A DNA stretch of 64,000 nucleotides from NCBI RefSeq assembly GCF_002269505.1, contig NZ_NQKQ01000005.1, positions 124,001-188,000 on the forward strand, written 5' to 3'. A program made the position numbers and the translations under genes. The notes beneath the pieces were generated by a model. That model had not been told where the DNA came from. It did no database searches and was given only the letters and a program-made list of their open reading frames with translations. This DNA comes from Pseudomonas fragi. GTDB lineage: Bacteria; Pseudomonadota; Gammaproteobacteria; Pseudomonadales; Pseudomonadaceae. Positions 18,079-26,045 of the stretch are shown piece by piece. How positions within the stretch are numbered: position 1 is the stretch's first letter; every line of letters starts with the position of its first letter.

Positions 18079-18221
18079 TTGGACGTCCGGCACTGACCGG
18101 CACCAACTAGCAAGAAACACCCTGAAGCCCGCGTAATTGCGGGCTTTTGGTTTTTTGGGTCTGGCAAGTTCTGGCAGCTTTGTGCATCGCCAAGCACCGT
18201 GTTTATGTGGCATGGTACGGG
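18067..18221. repeat. Left attachment repeat (attL) overlapping the guaA end and terminator
   Basis: Direct repeat partner of 37420-37573. It begins with the last guaA codons, includes the transcription terminator and ends near CATGGTACGG. About 13 mismatches were counted by eye over 154 positions, none in the first 14 bases. The identical block at the start probably contains the strand-exchange core. Confidence 0.8.
18125..18148 (+). terminator. Rho-independent terminator of guaA
   Basis: Stem AAGCCCGC / GCGGGCTT with loop GTAATT, followed by TTGGTTTTTT. The same hairpin is repeated at the right end of the island at 37478-37501. Confidence 0.85.
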
Positions 18222-18360
18222 GCATTGACTGAGCCAAATGCCATGCTCGGTGTTCGATACCATGTCGCCTTTGTGGGTAAGGGCATGGTATCAAGACTCA
18301 TAATCCACCCGGTTTTATTGGGTTTTCTCGCGGTTTTGGGTGTGTTTCTGAGCATGGTAT
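18209..18360. promoter_or_regulatory. Repeated CATGGTA boxes, candidate integrase arm-binding sites
   Basis: Between attL and the integrase start, the motif GCATGGTAT recurs: 18209-18217, inverted at 18256-18264 (GATACCATG), 18282-18292 and 18352-18360. The same CATGGT box occurs at 32991 and 37351, each 69 bases before the right-end core. Distribution at both ends of the element is as expected of arm-type sites of tyrosine integrases. Confidence 0.6.
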
Positions 18361-18385
18361 TTTTTGAACGGAATTCGCGAGCCTC

Positions 18386-19603
18386 ATGCTGACCGATACC
18401 AAGCTACGTAATCTCAAACCGAAAGAAAAACTCTACAAAGTGAACGACCGTGATGGACTTTACGTAGCTGTCACGGCTGCGGGCGCAATCTCGTTTCGCT
18501 ACAACTACTCCATCAATGGACGACAGGAGACGATCACGTTTGGTCGCTATGGTGTAGGTGGAATCACGCTTGCAGAAGCGCGAGAGCGGCTTGGTGAAGC
18601 CAAAAAGATGGTTGCGGCTGGCAAGTCACCTGCCAAGGAGAAAGCCCGTGACAAGGCACGTAGCAAGGGAGCAGAAACGTTTGATGCCTGGGCCGAGAAA
18701 TGGCTTCGCGGGTATCAGATGGCTGACTCGACCCGTGATATGCGGCGCTCTGTTTATGAGCGTGAGCTGAAACCGAAGTTTGGTAATCAGAAGCTGGTGG
18801 AAATCAACCATGAGGACCTGCGAGCGCTGACCGATGCAATCGTGGAGCGAGGTGCTCCAGCAACGGCGGTGCACTCCCGTGAGATCGTAATGCAGGTTTT
18901 CCGATGGGCGATTGAGCGTGGCCAGAAGGTCGAGAACCCGGCCGATCTGGTACGTTCTGCGAGCATCGCTAAATTTGAGCCTCGTGACCGCGCTTTGGGT
19001 CCAGACGAAATCGCGTTGATGTACCAGTACTTGGACCGTATCGGCACCGCCTCCTCCGTGAGAGCGGCGGCTAAACTGCTGTTGCTCACCATGGTTCGAA
19101 AAAGTGAGCTGACCAACGCCACCTGGGATGAGATCAATTTTAGTGAAGCCCTGTGGACCATTCCGAAAGAGCGGATGAAGCGACGCAACCCCCATTTGGT
19201 GTTCTTGTCTCGGCAGGTGCTGGATTTCTTCATCGCGTTGAAGACGTTTGCCGGTGGTTCAGAATACGTCTTTCCTTCCCGGTACGATTCTGATCTGCCA
19301 ATGAGTACCGCAACCATCAATCAGGTACTGACGCTGAGCTATCGGCTCGCGCAGAAAGAAGGGAAGCCGCTGAGTAAGTTCGGACCGCATGATTTGAGAC
19401 GGACAGCTAGCACGCTGCTGCACGAGGCGGGCTACAACTCAGACTGGATTGAGAAATGTCTTGCACACGAGCAGAAGGGTGTTAGGGCTGTCTATAACAA
19501 GGCCGAGTATCGAGAGCAGCGTACTGCGATGTTACAGGACTGGGCCGATATGATTGATGAGTGGACAGCCAATCGGCCCCGTTCGGGCGACGGTTACAGA
19601 TAA
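18386..19603 (+). CDS. int: Tyrosine integrase, P4/phage-island type
   Basis: 405 residues. N-terminal arm-binding domain (LTDTKLRNLKPKEKLYKVND, GRYGVGGITLAEARERL), a core-binding SAM-like domain, then the catalytic domain with Arg238 (MVRKSEL), His335-x-x-Arg338 (PHDLRRTAS), His361 (CLAHEQ) and nucleophile Tyr370 (AVYNKAEY). All catalytic residues are intact. Enzymes of this type insert islands at tRNA or other gene 3' ends; here the target is guaA. It reads inward from attL. No strong ribosome-binding site is visible before the ATG. Expected to act on all three att-like sites in the window. Confidence 0.95.
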   Translation: MLTDTKLRNLKPKEKLYKVNDRDGLYVAVTAAGAISFRYNYSINGRQETITFGRYGVGGITLAEARERLGEAKKMVAAGKSPAKEKARDKARSKGAETFDAWAEKWLRGYQMADSTRDMRRSVYERELKPKFGNQKLVEINHEDLRALTDAIVERGAPATAVHSREIVMQVFRWAIERGQKVENPADLVRSASIAKFEPRDRALGPDEIALMYQYLDRIGTASSVRAAAKLLLLTMVRKSELTNATWDEINFSEALWTIPKERMKRRNPHLVFLSRQVLDFFIALKTFAGGSEYVFPSRYDSDLPMSTATINQVLTLSYRLAQKEGKPLSKFGPHDLRRTASTLLHEAGYNSDWIEKCLAHEQKGVRAVYNKAEYREQRTAMLQDWADMIDEWTANRPRSGDGYR

Positions 19604-19626
19604 TCAAGTTAGAGCTTCGGTCGTTT

Positions 19627-20457
19627 TTATCTCATTGCCTGTTTTCGCCCCCGTCGCTTGATGGCGGCAGAAACTGCTTGGCGTGATACGCCAAGTTGGC
19701 GGGCGATTTCCGCTTGATTCGTAATGCCTTGGTTTAACAAATCATCCATTGAGCTTGTTGGTGACTTGAGTGCCTGGAGCTGGTTATAGGCATTTTTCCT
19801 GACTTCTGCCCATGTCTCGATATCCCACCTAGGGAGGACGGCAGCTCCTTGGGACCAGATTTTTTCAATTAAATCCTCATACTCTAGTGTGAACCTCCGG
19901 TCGCGCTGGTAAGCGCGGCGAGCTTCATCGCTACGCCGCGGATTGTGAACTTCACAGTAGAGTTTACTCGGTCTCGCTGCGCCCTCGGGATGGGCCGGTA
20001 GGGCTGAAGGCCGCAGTAATTCGCCGTGGCGTGCCCAAGTAGAAACCAGCATTCGGCGCTCCACATGCTCACGGAATGCTGCGACCGAAAAGTCCCCGCG
20101 CAACTCCTGCATGTCGCAGTATCTCCCCAGCATGCGCGGGGGTTCGTACTTGCCGAACTCTCCCTTCAATGCTCGTTCATAGCGAGCCACCAAGGTATCG
20201 GTTTTTTTCCGGGCTTCTGTACGAATAGATTCTGTTAGCGGCACTGCTTTGATATTTCCGCGTTTTAGACGCTTGAAGACCTTTGGCGCCGCCATGCTGA
20301 TCGCATATTCGGTAGATCGCCAGCATAGCTCGCAGAAGCACCACTCGTAGTGGTTGCTCAACTTCGCACGGATGCGATCAGACGATGTATCGCTTTCTCT
20401 AACCAGCACTTTCAGAAGCGGATCGTATGTGCTCGACGCTTTTTCATATTTTCCCAT
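19627..20457 (-). CDS. Hypothetical protein with C-terminal helix-turn-helix and CxxC
   Basis: 276 residues. Near the N-terminus is a CELC pair and mid-protein is KLYCEVHNPRRSDEARRAYQRD, which together resemble a zinc-knuckle (C-x2-C ... C-x2-H). The C-terminus has a clear helix-turn-helix, TNQAEIARQLGVSRQAVSAA, followed by a basic tail. It is convergent with the integrase. Not assigned to a known family; a DNA-binding role in element maintenance or control is inferred from the HTH and location. Confidence 0.6.
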   Translation of the reverse strand: MGKYEKASSTYDPLLKVLVRESDTSSDRIRAKLSNHYEWCFCELCWRSTEYAISMAAPKVFKRLKRGNIKAVPLTESIRTEARKKTDTLVARYERALKGEFGKYEPPRMLGRYCDMQELRGDFSVAAFREHVERRMLVSTWARHGELLRPSALPAHPEGAARPSKLYCEVHNPRRSDEARRAYQRDRRFTLEYEDLIEKIWSQGAAVLPRWDIETWAEVRKNAYNQLQALKSPTSSMDDLLNQGITNQAEIARQLGVSRQAVSAAIKRRGRKQAMR

Positions 20458-20566
20458 CGCCCGATGATAGCTCTGGATGACAACTAAATTCTAACTTTTT
20501 TGCGTCCTGATTCTGGCGTTAGAAGGCATTGTCAAGCATCTGATAACTCTGAAGGAAAGTGACCTC

Positions 20567-20794
20567 ATGGAGAACAAGCCAAAGAGTAAGACGCTCATCA
20601 ACCGCAAGAAATTGCACGCGATGATCCCGCTTGCTGAGCGCACCATCTACAACATGGAGCAGCGGGGCGAGTTCCCGCGCCGTATCGCACTAACCAGTCG
20701 GAACGTTGCGTGGGATCTGACTGAAATCGAAGAATGGATTGACGCGCGCAAATCGTCGGGCACTCACGCTATTCGCCCAGGAATGGGGGTTTAG
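20567..20794 (+). CDS. AlpA-family excisionase-like regulator
   Basis: 75 residues of MerR/Xis-like winged-helix type: KLHAMIPLAERTIYNMEQRG, FPRRIALTSRNVAWDLTEIEEWIDAR. AlpA proteins activate or direct excision of P4-like elements and often sit near the integrase. AAGGAAAG ribosome-binding site upstream. It is the first of a short plus-strand set leading to repA. Confidence 0.85.
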   Translation: MENKPKSKTLINRKKLHAMIPLAERTIYNMEQRGEFPRRIALTSRNVAWDLTEIEEWIDARKSSGTHAIRPGMGV

Positions 20795-20796
20795 CC

Positions 20797-20940
20797 GTGG
20801 CGAGTGATGTACTGGCGGTGTCCGGGAATGAACCGCTTGTGCTGAGTTTTATGCTGCCGGTTGTAGATGGATCTGAACTTGATTGCGGGATGAGCTGTTG
20901 GCATGCATCGCGTCATATGCTGGGCCAATCCCTTGACTAG
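20797..20940 (+). CDS. Small hypothetical ORF between alpA-like gene and repA
   Basis: 47 codons from GTG 20797 (VASDVLAVSGNEPLVLSFML) to TAG 20938-20940, starting two bases after the AlpA stop and overlapping the start of repA in another frame. Tight spacing suggests translational coupling to repA, but no homology is recognised. Confidence 0.4.
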   Translation: MASDVLAVSGNEPLVLSFMLPVVDGSELDCGMSCWHASRHMLGQSLD

Positions 20941-22015
20941 CGGCGGCCATGGGCAACTTCTAGTTGGCAGTCTGTTGTCACGGATCGAAGAAAATCACGC
21001 CGCGTACCGCAAGAAGCTGGAGGCCGCAGCACTTCCGGGCGAGTCGATTAGGGAAATAGAGGAGCGACTGCGTACCGAAGAAAAAAAGAGGCCTCCACGC
21101 CAGGATCTGCCAACGCCAAGGTCGCCAGTTGCAGCTAAAAAGGCGATACCTTGCCCGCGTGAACACGAAAGGCAGGCTGATTCCGTTGTACCTTCGCGGT
21201 ACGAAGTAAGCGCCCGCGATAGCCGCAGCATGATGGATGTGGCTGTGTTCCGAATATCCAAGCAGAAAAAACGGGCGGGAGAAATCAGCCGCTACAACCT
21301 TTCAGACGGTTACGTCGAGGTCACAGCTGGCCCATATGGCATGGCGTCAATTTGGGATTATGACATCGTGCTAATGCTGATTTCTTATCTAACAGAGGCT
21401 ATGAATCGCTACCGAGAAGGGAAGGGTGAGAAGCCGTGTCGTGTGTTCAAATCGCACGTGTCTGACATTTTGAAATTCTGCCGGAAGGGCGACGGAAGCC
21501 GCCAATTTAAAGAAGTAGAGGGTGCTCTAGATCGCCTCAAAGGTACGACTATCAAAAGCGTGCGGGAAAGCTCCCCACGAAACGGTAAGCGCAGCATGCG
21601 GGAGGTAGAGTCCGAGGGATTGATTAGCCACTATCGCGTAATTTCGCGTACTGACACCGGCAAGGTGGCCAGTGTCGAGATTGAGGCACCTAACTGGATA
21701 TATCGGGAAGTCACTTCGGGGGCAAAGCCGGACATTCTGACAGTGCACCCTGATTATTTCCTGATCGAATCGGGAATAGGGCGTTTTGTCTACCGATTGG
21801 CGCGCCGTGCCGCAGGTAAAGACGATGCAAAGTGGGCATTTAAAACTCTATATGCGCGTAGCGGCAGCACCGGGACGCTCAAAAAGTTCTCGGAGAACCT
21901 GCGCAAGGTCATCGCAACAGATGATTTACCCGAGTACGGCTTGGTGGAAGAAGTTGGCCTGAGTGGGCCGCAGCTTGTAATGATGCGTCGATCAGATAAG
22001 AAAATACTGAAATAA
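20903..22015 (+). CDS. repA: Plasmid replication initiator, RepA (RPA family)
   Basis: 370 residues. The conserved core DVAVFRISKQKKRAG, GYVEVTAGPYGMASIWDYD, IVLMLISYLTEAM and the later LTVHPDYFLIESGIGRFVYRLARRAAGK mark the replication initiator protein A family of broad plasmid replicons. It should bind the iterons located downstream and start replication. The true start may be downstream of 20903, since the first 100 residues look poorly conserved. The gene is intact, but the region just after it is separated from its iterons by an insertion sequence. Confidence 0.85.
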   Translation: MHRVICWANPLTSGGHGQLLVGSLLSRIEENHAAYRKKLEAAALPGESIREIEERLRTEEKKRPPRQDLPTPRSPVAAKKAIPCPREHERQADSVVPSRYEVSARDSRSMMDVAVFRISKQKKRAGEISRYNLSDGYVEVTAGPYGMASIWDYDIVLMLISYLTEAMNRYREGKGEKPCRVFKSHVSDILKFCRKGDGSRQFKEVEGALDRLKGTTIKSVRESSPRNGKRSMREVESEGLISHYRVISRTDTGKVASVEIEAPNWIYREVTSGAKPDILTVHPDYFLIESGIGRFVYRLARRAAGKDDAKWAFKTLYARSGSTGTLKKFSENLRKVIATDDLPEYGLVEEVGLSGPQLVMMRRSDKKILK

Positions 22016-22024
22016 GGTCCCTAA

Positions 22025-23216
22025 GGAAGGTCTGAAGTAAGCAGCCGTTTTTAACGGTCTCGCTGTCTGAGGTGCAAAAAACACCGACTTAATCGAAAAA
22101 CAGACCTTTCCTCCTGTCAGTTCACTATTTTTTGCGGAAGAGCACCTTTTCAGGGCTCATTGTCCACATCACAGGCGCACCTCGCCTGCATTCAATAGTC
22201 GTTTTCGCATCATCCAAAGGTTCGATAAGGCAAACAGTGTGGTCTGCTGCGCGGTGTTTTTCACCAAGCCTCGGAAGCGGACTTTCGTATAACCAAACTG
22301 GCGCTTTATTACCCGGAAGGGATGCTCAACCTTGGCCCGGACTTGGGCTTTCGCGTATTCGATTTTGCGGCGCATGCGACCGATCAGGCTCTTTTTTGCA
22401 TGCTTCTTATAGCTGCTGGGTCGCGCTGCGATCGACCAGATCATCTGGCGATGTTGATGCTCCGCACGCTTCTCCACGCCGGTGTAACCGGCATCGCCAG
22501 AGACGTAAATTTCCTCGCCATGCAGCAACTGATCGACCTGAGTCACGTCCGCCACATTCGCCGCCGTACCCACTACGCTATGCACCAGACCGGATTCAGC
22601 ATCGACACCGATGTGCGATTTCATCCCGAAATAGTACTGATTTCCTTTCTTTGTCTGGTGCATTTCGGGGTCGCGTTTACCGTCCTTGTTCTTGGTCGAA
22701 CTGGGCGCATGAATGATCGTCGCATCGACCACAGTTCCTTGACGTAGCAGCAAACCTCGGTCGCCCAAATAGCCGTTGATGACCAGCAAAATCCCACCGG
22801 CCAGCTCATGTTTTTCCAACAGCCGGCGGAAGTTGAGGATAGTGGTTTCATCCGGAATCCGATCCAAATGCAGCCCGGCAAACTGGCGCAGAATCGTGGT
22901 TTCGTAGAGGGACTCTTCCATCGCCGGGTCGCTGTAGCCGAACCAGTTTTGCATCAGATGAACCCGCAGTATGGCCATCAACGGATACGCCGGACGACCG
23001 CCTTCACCCTTCGGATAATGCGGCTCGATCAACGTAATCAGGCCTTTCCAGGGCACGACCTGATCCATCTCAATCAGGAAACGCTCACGGCGGGTCTGCT
23101 TAGGTTTGCCTGCGTACTCGGCATCAGCGAAAGACATTTGCTTCATCGGGGCTCAACCGTTCAGTTCGTGGGACAGGCGTATTTCACCAGACTTGGAAGT
23201 CTTTTTCAGAGTTTCC
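22025..23216 (-). mobile_element. IS5-family insertion sequence (1192 bp) with 4-bp CTAA target duplication
   Basis: Left end GGAAGGTCTGAAGTAAG and right end (reverse complement) GGAAACTCTGAAAAAGAC are imperfect terminal inverted repeats. Both are flanked by CTAA (22021-22024 and 23217-23220), the CTAR-type target duplication known for the IS5 subgroup. One complete transposase gene on the minus strand. Joining the flanks restores an iteron, CCCTAATAGACGGT, in inverse orientation. The left repeat is fairly diverged from the right. Confidence 0.88.
22169..23146 (-). CDS. IS5-family transposase
   Basis: 325 residues, DDE type. N-terminal IS5 domain (MKQMSFADAEYAGKPKQTRR, GGRPAYPLMAILRVHLMQNW), catalytic Asp in GTVVDATIIHAP, second Asp in VSGDAGYTGVEKR, Glu in YAKAQVRAKVEHPFRVIKRQFG (the Y-(2)-R-(3)-E-(6)-K signature). 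Apparently full length with no frameshift, so the element may still be mobile. Confidence 0.95.
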   Translation of the reverse strand: MKQMSFADAEYAGKPKQTRRERFLIEMDQVVPWKGLITLIEPHYPKGEGGRPAYPLMAILRVHLMQNWFGYSDPAMEESLYETTILRQFAGLHLDRIPDETTILNFRRLLEKHELAGGILLVINGYLGDRGLLLRQGTVVDATIIHAPSSTKNKDGKRDPEMHQTKKGNQYYFGMKSHIGVDAESGLVHSVVGTAANVADVTQVDQLLHGEEIYVSGDAGYTGVEKRAEHQHRQMIWSIAARPSSYKKHAKKSLIGRMRRKIEYAKAQVRAKVEHPFRVIKRQFGYTKVRFRGLVKNTAQQTTLFALSNLWMMRKRLLNAGEVRL

Positions 23217-23466
23217 CTAATAGACGGTACTCCAGAACACTAAAGGCCCGGAGATGGCCATTTTTCCGTTTGAATGTGTACTCCTGTGGATAGACCGTCT
23301 ATTGGGGGCCATTCACCGTCCATTAGGGGCTGATCCACCGTCTATTAGGGGGCGCATCACCGTCTATCAGGGACTGCATATTGTTGTAAGTGATTGAAAT
23401 CAATGGGTAATAAAACCGTTTTTCTTCCTAAATCTTTATTTAAATCTATTAAATCTCTTAAAGCCT
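23208..23466. other. Plasmid vegetative origin (oriV) remnant: iterons, DnaA-like box, AT-rich tract
   Basis: Contains an inverted iteron at the IS junction, a DnaA-box-like TGTGGATAG (23285-23293), four direct iterons (23294-23376) and then an AT-rich tract (23378-23466, with repeated AAATCTATTAAATCTCTTA). This is the classic order of an iteron-controlled origin. Whether it fires in the chromosome is unknown. Confidence 0.75.
23294..23376 (+). repeat. Four direct iterons, 21-22 bp period
   Basis: Copies of ACCGTCTATTAGGGG start at 23294, 23315, 23337 and 23359, each with one to three changes (ATTGGGGG, CCATTAGGGG, CTATCAGGG). The spacing of two helical turns is usual for RepA-binding iterons. 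Two inverted copies lie at the IS junction (CTAATAGACGGT, 23217-23228) and at 23824-23833 (TAATAGACGG). Confidence 0.85.
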
Positions 23467-23469
23467 ATT

Positions 23470-23823
23470 TTGCTTTGGCAGTGTCCGTCCTCTAAGCACC
23501 TGCCCTCTCTGATATGAAAAAGCGTTCCCTACGCTCACAAACTGTTGCTTGAGATCGACTGCGGCCGTCGTAGCGCACATCCATATCATCGAACCAGATT
23601 CCGGCAGGTCTGCCACCAGACAGATCGTAGAGAGCAACGACGGACACCAAAAAGAGAGCATGTGAGCGATTTCAGGTAATTTGGCAGCCAAGCAGCCAGC
23701 ACCGACTATTACGTAACACACTGGACGAGCTCTCGATCTATTCAGTGATTTCATTGGCAATGCAAGGGCGCACTTTCTGGCTCGGGCTTCGCACAAGATG
23801 GTCTAGAGAGTCTTGGTGGTGTG
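23470..23823. other. Gap without a supported gene
   Basis: About 350 bases between the origin and the transfer operon terminator. Short open frames exist on the minus strand (up to 112 codons) but show no ribosome-binding site, conserved motif or reasonable composition. Probably eroded plasmid backbone. Confidence 0.5.
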
Positions 23824-23835
23824 TAATAGACGGGA

Positions 23836-23859
23836 ATAAAAAGCCCCGCAAAGCGGGGC
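23836..23859 (-). terminator. Terminator of the trb/tra segment
   Basis: On the minus strand, GCCCCGC-TTT-GCGGGGC followed by TTTTTATT, directly after the 104-residue ORF that ends the transfer operon. A strong, textbook hairpin. Confidence 0.9.
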
Positions 23860-23865
23860 ATGTCA

Positions 23866-24180
23866 TCAATGCTTGGATTCGTTGAGCCTCTGCTGTTCAG
23901 CAAGCAGGTCCAGCCGGATTTCGTCGAGGTGCTTGCGTTGACGTCTGGAACCAAAGAATGGCAACAGATGAAGATCGCCCAAGTCGGAAAATGTCTTTAT
24001 CCCCACAGGTACCATCCCCAGTTGCACCTCCGCGTGTAGGCGGATGTAACGTCCGTCAAGCGTATCTAGTAAAGGGCCATGCCCTTTGGCTCGCAGAAGT
24101 CGTCCAAGCGCCCAGAAACCTACACCAAGAACGAAGAAGCTACCCAGCATGAAAAAGCCAAACAGAATGTCTGCAATCAT
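23866..24180 (-). CDS. Small membrane protein, last gene of the trb segment
   Basis: 104 residues, one N-terminal transmembrane helix (ADILFGFFMLGSFFVLGVGFWAL) and a charged cytoplasmic tail ending DLLAEQQRLNESKH. The start overlaps the trbL stop (ATGA), so it is translationally coupled. Not recognised; position suggests an accessory transfer or exclusion function. Confidence 0.6.
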   Translation of the reverse strand: MIADILFGFFMLGSFFVLGVGFWALGRLLRAKGHGPLLDTLDGRYIRLHAEVQLGMVPVGIKTFSDLGDLHLLPFFGSRRQRKHLDEIRLDLLAEQQRLNESKH

Positions 24181-25850
24181 GATTGTTCACCCGGTGATTG
24201 AGTCTTAGGCGACGGAGCCGCTTCTTTGGTGCCGCTTTCAGTTTCTGCAGCTGTGGCCAAGTCAGCTCCATGTATTACGTTTGCAGGCTCCCTTCCTTCT
24301 CCGTTGTCCACGTTGTCACCACCTGAGTTAGGAACAGCTTGTGGAGTACCGGCGCCCAGCGAAATTCCTGCGGTCCCCTCCATACCGGGCACAGACATAG
24401 CGGCCATGAGTCCAACTGCTCGGGTTGCGGCTGATGCCACGTTATGGGCAGACAACCCTCCACCATTGTCTTGCGCACCTCCTGCGTACTGCTGAGAGGC
24501 TTGCAAGGTCGATTGCAAACTACTGCCGCCCTGATCCTCTTGTGGATTCGTCTGCGGCTGCGCGGCGGCTTTGCCCTTGGAATCGTCGCCGTTGCCTAGC
24601 GCAGCTTTCGCCGCCTTTTTGGCTGCCTGCTGCACGCCTTGGCTTGGCTGCGTCAGTGGGCTGCCGCCGCTAGGGCCACTAGAGGCGCTACCGCCGATTT
24701 TAGCTCCGGCTGATTTAGCGGCAGAACTACCGCCAGTGCTGGACCCGAGGCCCGAGCTAATAGCGCCAGTGCTGGCTGTGCCACCACCACCGGCAAAGCT
24801 GGAGTTGATTGCGCTGGCCAGACCTCCGGTGCCAATACCCCCGGGCGCGGCCGCTACACTTGCGCCACTACCACTACCACTCGCACCGATTGCCCTGGCC
24901 GCTGCCGGAGCTAATGCGCCTGCCGTGGCAATGGTAGCCGCCGCGGCTGCTGCACCAGCTACACCAGCCGCGGCCATGCCGCCAATCGCACCGCCGCCAC
25001 CCGAAGAAACGCCGCTAATCATGCCCGCGATCAGTTCGGGAATGGTCTTGGTCAGGTAGGCGCATACCAGCGATAACCCCACCAAGGTCATCAGAGAGGC
25101 TTCGTCATTGGTATAAGCAACCTGCCACTTCTTCGCGACAGTCAGAATCAAGCCGACTATCAACGTCACCATAAATAGCTTGGCACCCACGGAAACTGCG
25201 TAGCGAATAACAGCCATCGTGTATTCCCGTGTCCACTGCGATGCGCCGAAAGCCATGAATAGAACAGAGGCGTTGATAACGACATAAGCCTCGACCAATG
25301 TCACAAAAATGAATGCCGCGATGAAAGCAAAAGCCATCAGAACGAGGATGGCAGCCAAGGCAACGACGATACTCTGCGAAGGGTTGAAAACGCTCATTCC
25401 GGTCAGGATGGCACGAGAAAACTCGACCGCCGTCGCAAACATATCTCCTGGCATTAGCTCAGGGCTTGGCAAGCCTGCTGCATGTGCCCCAGCTTGTCGG
25501 AAACTGTTCACAACCGCGCTTGCCCACTCCGTTGAGTGATCGAGCAGTATCAGGAAAAAACCGATGACCATGATGAAGCGGATTAGCTCGCCAACTAGCT
25601 CGCCGAAGTCGACTTGTTTGAATACCATCGGGAAGAATGTCCACACAAACTGGATGAGTGCCAGACTCCAAAATAGGTTCACCGCATAGCCATGAAGGCG
25701 AGGGGCCCATTCGTTAGAAGCCTCAAGAATCATGTCCAGCAAGCCCTGCATTGAGGTGTCGCTTTGGGCTAGATCGACTCCTGCAGCTGCACTCCCTGCA
25801 AGCAGCATTAGAAATAGTCCGCTGCAGCCAGCAATCATAGGTACGCGCAT
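24177..25850 (-). CDS. trbL: Conjugal transfer protein TrbL (VirB6-like)
   Basis: Inner-membrane channel component of a P-type (IncP-like) type IV secretion system. 557 residues from ATG 25850, chosen because AAGGGG lies seven bases upstream and the preceding stop is two bases away; the longer frame would overlap that gene. After a signal-like start come several transmembrane segments (SIVVALAAILVLMAFAFIAA; LFMVTLIVGLILTVAKKW). The C-terminal 250 residues are low-complexity Gly/Ala/Ser, as in TrbL proteins. The rest of a mating-pair apparatus (trbB-I, virB4) is absent. Confidence 0.9.
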   Translation of the reverse strand: MRVPMIAGCSGLFLMLLAGSAAAGVDLAQSDTSMQGLLDMILEASNEWAPRLHGYAVNLFWSLALIQFVWTFFPMVFKQVDFGELVGELIRFIMVIGFFLILLDHSTEWASAVVNSFRQAGAHAAGLPSPELMPGDMFATAVEFSRAILTGMSVFNPSQSIVVALAAILVLMAFAFIAAFIFVTLVEAYVVINASVLFMAFGASQWTREYTMAVIRYAVSVGAKLFMVTLIVGLILTVAKKWQVAYTNDEASLMTLVGLSLVCAYLTKTIPELIAGMISGVSSGGGGAIGGMAAAGVAGAAAAAATIATAGALAPAAARAIGASGSGSGASVAAAPGGIGTGGLASAINSSFAGGGGTASTGAISSGLGSSTGGSSAAKSAGAKIGGSASSGPSGGSPLTQPSQGVQQAAKKAAKAALGNGDDSKGKAAAQPQTNPQEDQGGSSLQSTLQASQQYAGGAQDNGGGLSAHNVASAATRAVGLMAAMSVPGMEGTAGISLGAGTPQAVPNSGGDNVDNGEGREPANVIHGADLATAAETESGTKEAAPSPKTQSPGEQS

Positions 25851-25851
25851 G

Positions 25852-26043
25852 TCAGTACCCCTTGGCGCCACCGCGACTGTTCGGGCGCTCATTGAATTGT
25901 TTGTCGGCGGCATGAGACTGGTTGATCTTTTCGGTAACCACTATGCGGTCATTAGAGATGGAACATATGATGCCGACCAGAGCTGCCCCTCCAAGTCCAG
26001 ATGCTACACACAGCACAATAAGAAGCCATTTAGAGAACTTCAT
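25852..26043 (-). CDS. TrbK-position small membrane protein with a TrbJ-derived C-terminus
   Basis: 63 residues lying between trbJ and trbL, where RP4 carries the entry-exclusion lipoprotein gene trbK. N-terminal hydrophobic helix (WLLIVLCVASGLGGAALVGI) with a Cys just after it, though not a good lipobox. The last 14 residues (FNERPNSRGGAKGY) are almost identical to the end of TrbJ (FNKRPNTRGGAKGY), and the DNA matches over about 50 bases, so the 3' end looks like a duplication of the trbJ end. Entry exclusion is inferred from position only. Confidence 0.6.
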   Translation of the reverse strand: MKFSKWLLIVLCVASGLGGAALVGIICSISNDRIVVTEKINQSHAADKQFNERPNSRGGAKGY

Positions 26044-26045
26044 AG

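Noticed and set aside
23294..23376. Regularly spaced short repeats as a CRISPR array
   Set aside because: The 15-base units with 6-7 base gaps and a 21-22 bp period are iterons; no spacers and no cas genes.
23458..23796. 112-codon minus-strand ORF after the origin
   Set aside because: No ribosome-binding site, odd composition (many Cys, Arg, Ser) and no recognisable motif.
24571..25059. Pro/Ala-rich plus-strand frame opposite the trbL C-terminus
   Set aside because: Complement of the Gly/Ala/Ser low-complexity tail of TrbL, not a gene.
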